DNA of 64,000 nt from Dyella sp. ASV24 (GTDB lineage Bacteria > Pseudomonadota > Gammaproteobacteria > Xanthomonadales > Rhodanobacteraceae). A program made the translations under genes and the position numbers. The notes below the pieces were generated by a model. The model had not been told where the DNA came from and searched no databases. It saw nothing but the letters and a program-made list of their open reading frames with translations. The stretch lies in NCBI RefSeq assembly GCF_016428905.1, contig NZ_JAELTQ010000011.1, positions 1-64,000 on the forward strand. The letters run 5' to 3'. This document shows positions 18,733-28,031 of the stretch, one piece after another. Within the stretch, counting starts at the first letter, position 1, and each line of letters opens with the position of its first letter.

Positions 18733-20826
18733 ATGGCAAACGCTACCGCCCTTGGCAATCTCAAGACGCTCGGACGCCGCGGTCTCGGCGCGCCGGTGAT
18801 CATGCTCGCCGCGCTGGCGATGATGATGCTGCCGTTGCCGCCCTTCATCCTCGACATGCTCTTCAGCTTCAACATCGCGTTGTCGCTGGTGATTCTGCTG
18901 GCGGTGATCTACGTGATGCGCCCGCTGGAGTTTGCCGCGTTCCCGACTGTGGTGCTGATGGCGACGCTGTTGCGCCTGGCGCTCAATATCGCTTCCACCC
19001 GCGTGGTGCTGCTGCATGGCCACGATGGCCCCGGCGCAGCGGGCAAGGTGATCGAGGCGTTTGGTGAGTTCGTGATTGGCGGCAATTTCGCCGTGGGCTT
19101 GGTGGTGTTCGCCATCCTTACCATCATCAACTTTGTGGTGGTGACCAAGGGCGCGACGCGTGTGTCCGAAGTGACCGCGCGCTTCACGCTGGATGCGATG
19201 CCCGGCAAGCAGATGGCCATCGACGCCGACCTCAATGCCGGCTTGCTCAACCAGGAGCAGGCGCGCGAGCGTCGTCAGGAAGTGCGCGAGGAAGCGGATT
19301 TCTACGGCTCCATGGATGGTGCGTCAAAGTTCGTGCGCGGCGATGCCACCGCCGGCATCCTGATCCTGATCATCAATATCGTGGGCGGCTTTTTCGTCGG
19401 TGTGCTGCAGCACGGGTTGTCGGCGGGTGAAGCCGCCAAGACCTACACGCTGCTCACCATCGGTGACGGTCTGGTGGCGCAGGTGCCATCGCTGATGCTG
19501 TCGATCGCGACCGCCGTGATCGTGACGCGTGTGTCCAAGTCCACCGACATGGGCAAGCAGCTTGTCGGCCAGTTGTTCGGCCAGCCGCGTGCGCTCGCCG
19601 TGGCTGGCGTGGTGCTGGGCGTGATGGGTTTGATCCCGGGCATGCCGAATATTGCGTTCCTGTTGCTCGGCGGCACCTGCGGTGGTGCGGCCTGGTTGAT
19701 GGTGAAGCGTGACCGCGAGGCGCAGGAGCGTGTCGCCAAGGCCGCCACCGAGGTAGCGGTGCCGGCCGCCACGCCGACCGAACGCCTTGAGCTGGGTTGG
19801 GAAGATGTGGCCAGCGTTGATCCGCTGGGCCTGGAAGTTGGCTATCGCCTGATTCCGCTGGTGGACACGCATCAAGGTGGCGAGCTGATGGGGCGCATCA
19901 AGTCGGTGCGCCGCAAGCTGTCGCAGGAGCTCGGCTTTCTGGTGCCGGCAGTGCATATCCGCGACAACCTGGACCTGGGCCCCAACACCTATCGCATCAC
20001 CCTGATGGGCGTGCCGATGGGCGAGTCGGAAGTGCACAACGATCGCTTGTTGGCGATCAACCCGGGCCGCGTGCAGGAAGGCCTGCAAGGTATTGCCACG
20101 CGCGACCCGGCGTTTGGCCTGGAGGCCTTGTGGATCGAGTCCGGTCAGCGCGAGCTGGCGCAGAGCCTGGGTTACACCGTGGTCGATCCGGCGACGGTGA
20201 TCGCCACGCATCTGTCGCACATCCTGCAGAGCCACGCGCACGAACTGCTCAGCCACCAGGACGTGCAGCAGCTGTTGGATCGTCTCGCGCAGACTGCGCC
20301 GAAGCTGGTCGAAGACCTGGTGCCCAAGCGCCTGTCGCTGGGCGTGGTGGTCAAGGTCATGCAGAACCTGCTGGCCGAGCGGGTGCCGATCCGCAACATG
20401 CGCTCCATCGTCGAATCCTTGGCGGAGCACGCGGGCCAGAGTCAGGATCCCGGCGCGCTCAGTGCCGCCGTGCGCGTCGCGCTTGGCCGGCAGATCGTGC
20501 AGGAGATCTCGGGCCTGGGCACGGAGATCCCGGTCATCACCTTGGCGCCGGAACTGGAGCAGATCCTGCTGGGATCGCTCGCAAATGGCGGCGTGGCGGG
20601 CGCTGCGGTGGAACCGGGCCTCGCCGACCGCCTGCAGCAGGGCGTCGCCGACGCTGCGCGCAAGCAGGAAATGAGCGGCGAACCCGCTGTTTTGCTGGTC
20701 GCGCCGCAGCTTCGTCCGTGGCTCGCGCGCTTCACTCGCCATGTGGCACAGAACCTGCACGTACTGGCCTACAACGAGGTGCCCGACAACCGCCGCGTGC
20801 GTTTGGTGCAGGCACTGGGCCGCTGA
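18733..20826 (+). CDS. flhA: Export apparatus protein FlhA
   Basis: FlhA forms the nonameric export channel ring and chaperone docking platform. The 697-residue product has eight predicted membrane segments in the first half, the FHIPEP signature region (RLALNIASTRVVLL; FVVVTKGATRVSEVTARFTLDAMPGKQMAIDADLNAGL) and a large cytoplasmic domain from about residue 330. ATG at 18733 preferred over the GTG at 18730 directly before it. Last gene of the fliL unit. Confidence 0.96.
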   Translation: MANATALGNLKTLGRRGLGAPVIMLAALAMMMLPLPPFILDMLFSFNIALSLVILLAVIYVMRPLEFAAFPTVVLMATLLRLALNIASTRVVLLHGHDGPGAAGKVIEAFGEFVIGGNFAVGLVVFAILTIINFVVVTKGATRVSEVTARFTLDAMPGKQMAIDADLNAGLLNQEQARERRQEVREEADFYGSMDGASKFVRGDATAGILILIINIVGGFFVGVLQHGLSAGEAAKTYTLLTIGDGLVAQVPSLMLSIATAVIVTRVSKSTDMGKQLVGQLFGQPRALAVAGVVLGVMGLIPGMPNIAFLLLGGTCGGAAWLMVKRDREAQERVAKAATEVAVPAATPTERLELGWEDVASVDPLGLEVGYRLIPLVDTHQGGELMGRIKSVRRKLSQELGFLVPAVHIRDNLDLGPNTYRITLMGVPMGESEVHNDRLLAINPGRVQEGLQGIATRDPAFGLEALWIESGQRELAQSLGYTVVDPATVIATHLSHILQSHAHELLSHQDVQQLLDRLAQTAPKLVEDLVPKRLSLGVVVKVMQNLLAERVPIRNMRSIVESLAEHAGQSQDPGALSAAVRVALGRQIVQEISGLGTEIPVITLAPELEQILLGSLANGGVAGAAVEPGLADRLQQGVADAARKQEMSGEPAVLLVAPQLRPWLARFTRHVAQNLHVLAYNEVPDNRRVRLVQALGR

Positions 20827-20842
20827 GACGGCCTTGGGTACA

Positions 20843-21033
20843 GGGAGTCGGGAATGGGGAATAGGAAGAGCAGGGTGCGGAACGTTTCAACGATGCGCGC
20901 TGTTGCCTATTCATCCCACCGGACGCAACGAACAGATCGAGAAAGGTTGGATATGAGCCACGAGCAAAACACTCAACGCAAGGCTGCAGCGATGCGCGCT
21001 GTTCCTATTCCCTATTCCCCATTCTCTATTCCC
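20843..21033. repeat. GGAAT-type inverted repeat pair between flhA and flhF
   Basis: A GGGAATGGGGAATAGG segment within 20843-20866 is matched in inverse orientation by CCTATTCC-CTATTCCCCATTC at 21004-21033. A second, direct repeat (CGATGCGCGCTGTT(G)CCTATTC) occurs at 20891-20912 and 20990-21010. These low-GC units in a GC-rich genome look like dispersed repeats typical of Xanthomonadales intergenic DNA. The remaining 224-base gap contains no convincing promoter. Confidence 0.65.
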
Positions 21034-21050
21034 GCGAGTGCAACGAGCCC

Positions 21051-22475
21051 ATGAAGATCAAGCGTTTCGTGGCCCCGGATATGCGTCAGGCCATGCGCGA
21101 AGTGCGCGAAGACCAGGGCCCGGATGCGGTGATCCTTTCCACGCGTCGGATGGACGAGGGCATCGAGATCATCGCTGCCGTCGATTTCGACGAGGCCCTG
21201 GTGCGCGAGGCTGCGCGCCACGGCGCACCGCTGGAAGTGGAGAACCGTGCACCCGCCGCTGCGCCGGCACCGGAAGCCCGGCCCGTAGCGCGACGTTCCG
21301 ACGTCACGCCGCCACCGCTGCCGACGGCGAACCGTCGCGACGACGAAGGCGTGACGGTATCGCTCTCTCGCCGTGCTGCCGCTGCGCAGGCGGAGCCGGT
21401 GAGGGCGAGCCCCGTTGCTCGCACCATCGACGTTTCCGACTTGCCGGTGATCAAGGCCATCGCGGAGATGGCCGCACCCGCGGAAGCTGCTGCACCCGCA
21501 GCGGCTAATGATGTCCCGGCCGCGCTACATCCGATGCTCGAACGCGCCATGCAGGACACCGCACGCGTCCGCGCTGAACTGGGCAGCCTGCGCGACCTGC
21601 TGGAGACGCAGTTGTCCAGCCTGATCTGGAACGATATGGAGCGCCGCCAGCCGATGCGTGCCCGCGTGCTGCGCGAAATGACCCGTCTCGGCATCGAGCC
21701 GGATGTGGCGCGCCAGCTGGTCGACGAACTGCCGGCGGACATCAATGCCGAGCAGGCACGTTACCTGCCACTGGGCGTGTTGAGCCGCAGCTTGTCCATT
21801 GGTCCGCGCGACCATGCCGAGCGTCGCGGCGTCACCGCGCTGGTCGGTTCAACCGGCGTGGGCAAGACCACCACCATCGCCAAGCTGGCCGCACGCGCGG
21901 TGATGCGTCACGGCGCATCACAAGTCGCGCTGGTCAGCACGGATCACTACCGCATTGGTGCGGCCGCTCAGCTGGAGCATTACGGGCGCCTGCTCGGCGT
22001 GCGTGTGTATCCCGCCTACGACGCGGACAGCCTGCGCCACGTGCTGGAACTGTTGCGGGGTCATCACACCGTATTGGTGGATACCGCCGGCCTGGCCGGT
22101 GGCGATCCGCGACTGGCCGAACAACTGGACGTGCTGCGCAACGGCGGCGACCTGCGCGCCTGCCTGGTGCTGGCGGCGAACGCGCATGCATCGTCGCTGG
22201 ACGAGGCGGTGCGCGCCTACCTGCCGGTGCAGCCCAACGCCTGCATCCTCACCAAGCTGGACGAGGCGCCCAGCCTCGGTGGCGCGCTGTCGGTGCTGAT
22301 CCGGCATCGGCTGGCGCTGGACTACGTAACGGATGGCCAGCGCGTGCCGGAAGACATCGCCACGGCCGACGCGCGCGTGCTGGTGTGCCGTGCCGCGCAA
22401 GCACTCAAGGGCAACGCGCCGGCAGACGACGCGGTGATGGCGGATCGGTTCGGACTGGCGGTGGCGAGCGCATGA
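21051..22475 (+). CDS. flhF: Flagellar SRP-type GTPase FlhF
   Basis: FlhF is an SRP-family GTPase that sets polar placement of the flagellum. The 474-residue product has the basic N-terminal segment MKIKRFVAPDMRQAMREVRE, a Pro/Ala-rich linker, and an NG domain with G1 GSTGVGKTTTIAKLAA, G3-like VDTAGLAGGDPRLAEQ and G4 TKLD. It overlaps flhG by ATGA, the usual pairing. Confidence 0.95.
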   Translation: MKIKRFVAPDMRQAMREVREDQGPDAVILSTRRMDEGIEIIAAVDFDEALVREAARHGAPLEVENRAPAAAPAPEARPVARRSDVTPPPLPTANRRDDEGVTVSLSRRAAAAQAEPVRASPVARTIDVSDLPVIKAIAEMAAPAEAAAPAAANDVPAALHPMLERAMQDTARVRAELGSLRDLLETQLSSLIWNDMERRQPMRARVLREMTRLGIEPDVARQLVDELPADINAEQARYLPLGVLSRSLSIGPRDHAERRGVTALVGSTGVGKTTTIAKLAARAVMRHGASQVALVSTDHYRIGAAAQLEHYGRLLGVRVYPAYDADSLRHVLELLRGHHTVLVDTAGLAGGDPRLAEQLDVLRNGGDLRACLVLAANAHASSLDEAVRAYLPVQPNACILTKLDEAPSLGGALSVLIRHRLALDYVTDGQRVPEDIATADARVLVCRAAQALKGNAPADDAVMADRFGLAVASA

Positions 22476-23413
22476 ACGGTGTTTTCGCAATGAATCAGGC
22501 GATGGGGTTGGAGAGCATGCTGCGTGCGCTGACCGAACGACAGGGGCGACAGACGCCGGTACACGACCAGGCGTACGGGCTCAGTGGCGCCGCACCACGC
22601 AAGCGCTGCCGCGCTATCGCGGTCGCTGGCGGCAAGGGCGGCGTTGGCAAGACCACCGTGTCGGTGAACATGGGTATGGCGCTGGCCAAGGAGGGTCACA
22701 AGGTGATCCTGCTCGACGCGGACATGAGTCTGGCCAACATCGATGTGTTGCTGGGCCTTACGCCCACGCGCCACATTGGCCACTTGCTCGACGGAAGCTG
22801 CAGCATCGAAGACCTGCTGATGAACGCGCCGCACGGTTTGAAAGTAGTGCCGGCCGGTTCGGGCACGCGCCGCCTGGCGCAGCTGGGCTCGGGCGAGCAC
22901 GCCGCGGTGATCCGCGCCTTTGACGACCTGGTGTCGCCGCCGGATTACCTGGTGGTGGATACGGCCGCGGGGCTTTCCGACAACGTGGCGATGTTCGCTG
23001 CCGCGGCGGATGACGTGGTGGTCGTGGTATGCGACGAGCCTGCCTCGCTGACCGATGCGTACGCCTTGCTCAAGGTGCTGAGCCGGGACTTTGGCGTACG
23101 TCGCTTCCGCATGGTGGCGAACATGGTCCGCAACGTTGGCGAAGCCAAGCAGCTGCATCAGAAACTCGCAAGGGTTTGCGATCGCTTCCTCGACGTGGCG
23201 TTGGAATTCATGGGCCATGTCCCGCACGACGAACGGCTCAAGCAGGCCATCAAGCGCCAGAGCGCCGTGGTGGATCTGTGGCCGTCGAGCCGCTCGGGGC
23301 TGGCATTCAAGCAATTGGCGGGTGCGGTCGATACATGGGGTGAACCCGAGCGACTGGGCCTGGATCGCATCGCCTTTTTCAGCAGGCAGGCCGCAGTAGC
23401 GACGGGGTGGTGA
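22472..23413 (+). CDS. flhG: MinD-like ATPase FlhG (FleN), flagellar number regulator
   Basis: FlhG limits flagellar number, stimulates FlhF GTPase activity and antagonises FleQ. The 313-residue product has a DQA-type N-terminus (HDQAYGLSG, which in the family activates FlhF), the deviant Walker A AVAGGKGGVGKTT, and the MinD-like DADMSLANIDVLLGL segment. Start at 22472 overlaps the flhF stop; upstream in-frame extension lies inside flhF. fliA follows one base after the stop. Confidence 0.94.
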   Translation: MNGVFAMNQAMGLESMLRALTERQGRQTPVHDQAYGLSGAAPRKRCRAIAVAGGKGGVGKTTVSVNMGMALAKEGHKVILLDADMSLANIDVLLGLTPTRHIGHLLDGSCSIEDLLMNAPHGLKVVPAGSGTRRLAQLGSGEHAAVIRAFDDLVSPPDYLVVDTAAGLSDNVAMFAAAADDVVVVVCDEPASLTDAYALLKVLSRDFGVRRFRMVANMVRNVGEAKQLHQKLARVCDRFLDVALEFMGHVPHDERLKQAIKRQSAVVDLWPSSRSGLAFKQLAGAVDTWGEPERLGLDRIAFFSRQAAVATGW

Positions 23414-23414
23414 C

Positions 23415-24194
23415 ATGAGTGTGGCTTCCGAATATCTGCAACTGCAAAAGCAGAGTGCCGACGAACTGGTTCGCCAGCACGCTCCCCTGGTGCGAAGGAT
23501 CGCCTATCACTTGATGGGCCGCCTGCCGCCCAGCGTGGACGTCAGCGACCTGATCCAGGCCGGCATGATCGGTTTGCTGGAGGCCGCGCGCAATTTCACC
23601 ACCGGCAAAAATGCGAGCTTCGAAACGTTTGCGGGTATCCGCATCCGTGGCGCGATGCTCGATGAGTTGCGGCGCACCGACTGGACCCCACGGTCGGTGC
23701 ATCGAAAAGTGCGCGAAATGGCGGAGGTCGTTCGTCAGATTGAAATCGAAACCGGTGCGGATGCCGAGGACGCCGAAGTGATGCGGCGACTGGGCATGGG
23801 CGCCGAGGAATATCACCAGGTGTTGGCGGACGCGGCGAGTGCGCGCTTGCTCAGTCTTTCCGCACCGGACGATGCCGATGGTGGCGCGGCGTTCGACGTG
23901 GCCGATGGCGACAGCCTGAGTCCCGCCGATAGCGTCGAGCATGAAGGCATGCGCGAGGCGTTGGTGGAGGCCATTGGCGGCCTGCCCGAACGCGAACAGC
24001 TGGTGATGTCCCTGTATTACGAGGAAGAGCTGAACCTCAAGGAGATTGGTGCGGTGCTCGGGGTAACTGAGTCACGCGTCTGCCAGATCCACGGTCAGGC
24101 CATTGTGCGTCTACGGGCGCGCATGACGGGATGGACTGAAGGAAAGGGAATCGAGAGTAGGGAAAAGGGAATAGTGAAAAGCAAAAGCCGCTGA
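23415..24194 (+). CDS. fliA: Flagellar sigma factor FliA (sigma-28)
   Basis: FliA directs transcription of late flagellar and chemotaxis genes. The 259-residue product has sigma-70 region 2 (ADELVRQHAPLVRRIAYHLM, DVSDLIQAGMIGLLEAARNF), region 3 and region 4 (LPEREQLVMSLYYEEELNLK, LGVTESRVCQIHGQAIVRLR). The conserved protein ends near residue 238; the last 18 or so residues (from EGKGIESREKG) are encoded by a GGAAT-type repeat that runs into the reading frame. Likely targets are the sigma-28 sites at 46196, 46148, 51024 and 58974. Confidence 0.95.
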   Translation: MSVASEYLQLQKQSADELVRQHAPLVRRIAYHLMGRLPPSVDVSDLIQAGMIGLLEAARNFTTGKNASFETFAGIRIRGAMLDELRRTDWTPRSVHRKVREMAEVVRQIEIETGADAEDAEVMRRLGMGAEEYHQVLADAASARLLSLSAPDDADGGAAFDVADGDSLSPADSVEHEGMREALVEAIGGLPEREQLVMSLYYEEELNLKEIGAVLGVTESRVCQIHGQAIVRLRARMTGWTEGKGIESREKGIVKSKSR

Positions 24195-24247
24195 CGTCGC
24201 CCGTTCGCGCGCACTCCGATTCTCTACTCCCCGTTCCCTATTCCCTA
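24141..24247. repeat. GGAAT-type repeat pair overlapping the fliA 3' end
   Basis: AGGGAATCGAGAGTAGGG-like sequence at 24145-24174, inside the end of fliA, is mirrored by CCGATTCTCTACTCCCC and CCCTATTCCCTA at 24216-24247, just before cheY. It is the same family as the repeat at 20843-21033. It lies in the fliA-cheY gap and could form a stem there. Confidence 0.6.
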
Positions 24248-24266
24248 ACAAAATCGGAGAAAGCGT

Positions 24267-24674
24267 TTGGACAAGAATATGAAGATCCTCGTGGTGGACG
24301 ACTTCTCCACCATGCGGCGTATCGTTCGCAACCTGCTGGTCGAGCTGGGTTTCAGCAACGGCCTGATCCAGGAAGCCGACGACGGCGAGAACGCGCTGAC
24401 CATGTTGCGCAACAACAGCTTCGACATGGTCGTGACCGACTGGAACATGCCCAACATGACGGGCATCGACCTGCTGCGCGCCATCCGCGCCGAGCCCGCG
24501 TTGAAGGGCTTGCCGGTGCTGATGGTGACCGCCGAGAACAACCGCGATCAGATCATCGCCGCCGCGCAGGCTGGTGTGAACGGCTACATCGTCAAGCCGT
24601 TCACCGCCGTCACCCTGCAGGAAAAACTCAGCAAGATCTTCGAACGACTGGCCGCCAGCGGAGCGAGCGCATGA
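24267..24674 (+). CDS. cheY: Chemotaxis response regulator CheY (first copy)
   Basis: CheY carries phosphoryl groups from CheA to FliM. The 135-residue single receiver domain has the acidic pair [16 protein letters not shown], phospho-acceptor Asp in [12 protein letters not shown], and the conserved Thr/Lys in LMVTAENNR and YIVKPFTA. The start is a TTG at 24267 with GGAGA 8 bases upstream; an internal ATG at 24279 (MKILVVDD) is possible. It closely resembles enteric and Pseudomonas motor CheY, so it is the probable motor-binding one of the two CheYs here. It overlaps cheZ by ATGA. Confidence 0.93.
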   Translation: MDKNMKILVVDDFSTMRRIVRNLLVELGFSNGLIQEADDGENALTMLRNNSFDMVVTDWNMPNMTGIDLLRAIRAEPALKGLPVLMVTAENNRDQIIAAAQAGVNGYIVKPFTAVTLQEKLSKIFERLAASGASA

Positions 24675-25312
24675 ACGCACAAGTTGCCCTGCTAGCCGGC
24701 GAAGCGATGCCGAAAGAACTTCACGACCTGCTCAATAGCCCCAATGGCGCCGCCTTCGAGCAGGCGCTCGATGTGCTGGTGCGCGAGCGCGAACAGCGCG
24801 TGTTCCGTGCGCTGGGTTTGCTTGCGCGTGACCTGCACGATGCCGTGCGTCGCCTGGGTGGCGACCTGGCGCAGGAAGGCGTGCCAGGCAGCGTTGCGGA
24901 TGCGCGCAAGCATCTGGAAGATGTGCTGGAAATGAGCTCGCAGGCTGCGCACCGTTCGCTGGACTTCGTCGAGCGCATGCGTCCGCAGGCGGAGTCGCTG
25001 GCCGAAAATGCCGGCGCAGTGATCGATGGTACGTCCGAAGGCGATGTCGCACACGTGCTGGCGAAACAATCCCAGTCGTTCGCGAATGCATGCCGTGATG
25101 GCCTGGCCGACTTCGTTGTTGCGCAGTCGTGGCAGGACTTGTCCGGCCAGCGCATCAAGAAGGTCGTGAACTTTATCGGCAGCGTCGAGAACTCGCTGCT
25201 GGAACTGGTGAGCCTGACTGGCGCACTGGCTTCCGGCGAAGCGGCGGCGGGACCGGTCAAGGTCACCAGCCAGGACGAGGCGGATCGCCTGCTGAGCGAG
25301 TTTGGGTTCTGA
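24671..25312 (+). CDS. cheZ: CheY-P phosphatase CheZ
   Basis: CheZ dephosphorylates CheY-P. The 213-residue helical protein has the active segment [17 protein letters not shown], where the Asp and Gln of DxxxQ are catalytic in the family. It ends with the CheY-docking peptide [12 protein letters not shown]. It sits between cheY and cheA, coupled to cheY. Confidence 0.93.
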   Translation: MNAQVALLAGEAMPKELHDLLNSPNGAAFEQALDVLVREREQRVFRALGLLARDLHDAVRRLGGDLAQEGVPGSVADARKHLEDVLEMSSQAAHRSLDFVERMRPQAESLAENAGAVIDGTSEGDVAHVLAKQSQSFANACRDGLADFVVAQSWQDLSGQRIKKVVNFIGSVENSLLELVSLTGALASGEAAAGPVKVTSQDEADRLLSEFGF

Positions 25313-25315
25313 TCG

Positions 25316-27274
25316 ATGGATCCCTCGTTTGACAGCGAGTTGCGCAACGATTTCCTGGTGGAAGCTGGGGAACTGGTGCAGCGTCTGGGTGAGCAGTTGA
25401 TCGGGCTGGAGGCCGCGCCGCGCGATGCCGACCTGTTGAACGCCGTGTTCCGCGCGTTCCACACGGTAAAGGGCGGTGCGGGCTTTCTTGCCATCGAGCC
25501 GATGGTGCAGTTGTGCCATCACGCTGAAGACCTGCTCAATGTGGCGCGCAACGGGCAGTTGCTGCTCGACGCCAATCGCATGGACGCGCTGCTGGAAGCG
25601 TTGGACCTGCTCAACGACATGATGGCGGCACTGGCCGGTGGCAGCGCGATGGCGATGCCACCGCGGGAGCTGCTGCAACGCTTGACGCCCGGTGCAGCCG
25701 CTGCACCGCCGGCACCGCCGCCGAAGCCCGTCGCGCCGCCGCCGGCCGATGGCAGCATCGATGATTCCGAATTTGAAGCACTGCTCGACAGCCTCTACGG
25801 CACGGGCGGTGCGCCAGGTGCGCCTGCGTCGTCGCCGACGGCGTCCGGCAGCATCAGTGACGACGAGTTCGAAGCCCTGCTGGACAACCTGCATGGATCG
25901 GGAGCCGCGCCGGGTGCAACGACGGTTGCGTTGCCGGCGTCCACGTCCGGCGCGATCTCCGACGATGAGTTCGAGTCTTTGCTCGACAATCTGCATGGCA
26001 AGGGCGGTATTCCCGGGACGAACGTTTCCGTGCCTGTGGCTGCTCCTGCACCGGCTCCTGCGCCAGCGGCCCCGGCTGCGAAGCACGCGGCCCCCGCACC
26101 CGAAAACACGGTGCGCGTGGACACCCCGCGCCTCGACGCGTTGGTGCACCGTGCTGGTGAGCTGGTGCTGGTGCGTAACCGACTGTTGAGTTTGGCGGCA
26201 AAGAACGGCGACGAGACGCTGGAGCTGGCCGCCAGTGAACTCGATCGCGTCGCCGATGCCCTGCAGAACGCCGTGCTCGGCATGCGCATGCAGCCGGTGA
26301 GCCGTTTGTTCCAGCGCTTTCCCCGCATCGTGCGCGATCTGTCGCGTCAGTTGGGTAAGGAAGTGGAACTGGTGCAGGAAGGCGAGGGCACCGACCTCGA
26401 CCGCAGCCTGGTCGAAGCGTTGGCCGATCCCATGGTGCATCTGATCCGCAACGCGCTTGATCACGGCCTGGAAATGCCGGACGAGCGCGAGCGCGCCGGC
26501 AAGTCGCGCAAGGGTACGGTGACGCTGGGTGCGAGCCAGCGCGGCGAGCGCATCATCATCACCGTGTCGGATGACGGACGGGGCATGAACCCCGAGATCC
26601 TGCGCCGCAAGGCGGTGGAGAAGGGCGTGATCGACGAGGCGCAGGCATCGCGACTCTCCGAGAACGAATGCTACGAATTGATCTTCCGTCCCGGCTTCAG
26701 CACGGCGGCCACCGTCTCCGATATCTCCGGTCGCGGCGTGGGCATGGACGTGGTGAAGACGCGTGTGGTCGAGCTGGGCGGCACGCTGTCGGTGCGCTCG
26801 CAGCTCGGCAAGGGCAGCACGCTGGAACTGGCCGTGCCGCTGACGTTGGCGATCCAACGCGTGCTGATGGTGCGCGTGGGCGCGCGCCTATTGGCGCTGC
26901 CGCTAAGCAATGTGGACGAGGTGTTCGAACTCGCCGCTGGCCAGCAGCAACAACTCGATGGTCGCGCCGTCGCTTCGCACCGTGGCCGCGCACTGGTGTT
27001 GGCCGATCTCGGCGGCTGGATCGGCGTGGAAGGGCCGGCGGGACGCCACGTGGTGGTACTGCATATCGGCCATATGCGTCTTGGCTGCCTGGTGCATGAA
27101 GTACTGGGCCGCGAGGACGTGATGGTGAAACCGCTCGGTCCCTTGTTCGAAGGCGTGCCTGCCGTGGCAGGCGCGACCGTTACTGGCGATGGCCGTCTGG
27201 CGCTGGTGATGGATCTTGCCGGGTTGTCCGGCAGCGACGGCCAACTCCTCCCCAATCTTCGTGTAGCGACCTGA
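25316..27274 (+). CDS. cheA: Chemotaxis histidine kinase CheA (first copy) with three linker repeats
   Basis: CheA phosphorylates CheY and CheB. The 652-residue product has an Hpt (P1) domain with phospho-acceptor His49 in FRAFHTVKGGAGF, a dimerisation/P3 region (PRLDALVHRAGELVLVRNRL), an ATPase P4 domain (HLIRNALDHGLE; VSDDGRGMN; DISGRGVGMDVV) and a C-terminal CheW-like P5. A canonical P2 domain is absent. In its place are three copies, spaced 34 residues, of a (S/D)(D)xEFExLLDxLxG motif at about residues 145-162, 179-196 and 213-230. The motif resembles the EIDALL CheY-docking peptide of FliM and, as I recall, the LID element of polar Vibrio CheA. Next to cheYZ and motCD, this is probably the kinase for swimming. 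Confidence 0.94.
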   Translation: MDPSFDSELRNDFLVEAGELVQRLGEQLIGLEAAPRDADLLNAVFRAFHTVKGGAGFLAIEPMVQLCHHAEDLLNVARNGQLLLDANRMDALLEALDLLNDMMAALAGGSAMAMPPRELLQRLTPGAAAAPPAPPPKPVAPPPADGSIDDSEFEALLDSLYGTGGAPGAPASSPTASGSISDDEFEALLDNLHGSGAAPGATTVALPASTSGAISDDEFESLLDNLHGKGGIPGTNVSVPVAAPAPAPAPAAPAAKHAAPAPENTVRVDTPRLDALVHRAGELVLVRNRLLSLAAKNGDETLELAASELDRVADALQNAVLGMRMQPVSRLFQRFPRIVRDLSRQLGKEVELVQEGEGTDLDRSLVEALADPMVHLIRNALDHGLEMPDERERAGKSRKGTVTLGASQRGERIIITVSDDGRGMNPEILRRKAVEKGVIDEAQASRLSENECYELIFRPGFSTAATVSDISGRGVGMDVVKTRVVELGGTLSVRSQLGKGSTLELAVPLTLAIQRVLMVRVGARLLALPLSNVDEVFELAAGQQQQLDGRAVASHRGRALVLADLGGWIGVEGPAGRHVVVLHIGHMRLGCLVHEVLGREDVMVKPLGPLFEGVPAVAGATVTGDGRLALVMDLAGLSGSDGQLLPNLRVAT

Positions 27275-27275
27275 C

Positions 27276-28016
27276 ATGGACCTGGTAAGTCTCATCGGTA
27301 CGATCCTGGCCTTTGTGGTCGTGATCGTCGGCACCATCCTCAAGGGTTCCAGCGTGGAAGCGCTGTGGAATCCCGCCGCGTTCGTCATCGTGTTTCTTGG
27401 CACCATCGCCGCGTTGCTGGTGCAGAACTCCGGCAAGGTGCTCAAGCACGCCATGGCGATGTTTCCGCTGGTGTACAAGCCGCCGCAGCACCAGCCATCG
27501 GATCTGATCAGCCGCATTGTCGGCTGGAGCGAAATTTCCCGTCGTCAGGGCTTGCTGGGTCTGGAGCCGCAGATCGATTCGGAGAACGACACCTTTACCC
27601 GCAAGGGCCTGCAACTGCTGGTCGACGGCAGCGAGCCGGACGCCATTCGTGGCGTGCTGGAAGTGGAAGTGGGTGCACGTGAGCACCATGACCTTGTCGC
27701 CGCCAAGGTGTTCGAGAGCGCAGGCATCTTCTCGCCCACCATGGGCATCATCGGTGCGGTGATGGGCCTGATGGCGGTGATGCAGAACCTTGCCGACCCG
27801 AGCAAGCTCGGTCATGGCATTGCCGCCGCGTTCGTCGCCACTATTTACGGCGTGGCCCTGGCCAACCTGTGGATGTTGCCGATGGCTGCCCGTTTGAAGG
27901 GGCTGATCCACAAGCAGACGCAGATGCGCGAAATCCTGATCGAAGGCCTGGTGGCGATCGCTGAGGGCGCCAATCCGCGCCAGATCGAAGCCAAGCTTCA
28001 GGGTTACCTGGCATAA
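27276..28016 (+). CDS. motC: Flagellar motor stator protein MotC (MotA family)
   Basis: A stator subunit forming the ion channel with MotD. The 246-residue product has four membrane segments (first at residues 3-22, last pair around 150-200) and the conserved MFPLVYKPPQ and FESAGIFSPTMGIIGAVMGL regions. Order cheA-motC-motD matches Pseudomonas, hence MotC rather than MotA. It starts one base after the cheA stop. Confidence 0.92.
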   Translation: MDLVSLIGTILAFVVVIVGTILKGSSVEALWNPAAFVIVFLGTIAALLVQNSGKVLKHAMAMFPLVYKPPQHQPSDLISRIVGWSEISRRQGLLGLEPQIDSENDTFTRKGLQLLVDGSEPDAIRGVLEVEVGAREHHDLVAAKVFESAGIFSPTMGIIGAVMGLMAVMQNLADPSKLGHGIAAAFVATIYGVALANLWMLPMAARLKGLIHKQTQMREILIEGLVAIAEGANPRQIEAKLQGYLA

Positions 28017-28031
28017 CCGGAACGAAGCATC

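Noticed and set aside
24692-26857. 721-residue minus-strand frame opposite cheZ and cheA
   Set aside because: Long only because of high GC; cheZ and cheA on the plus strand are unambiguous.
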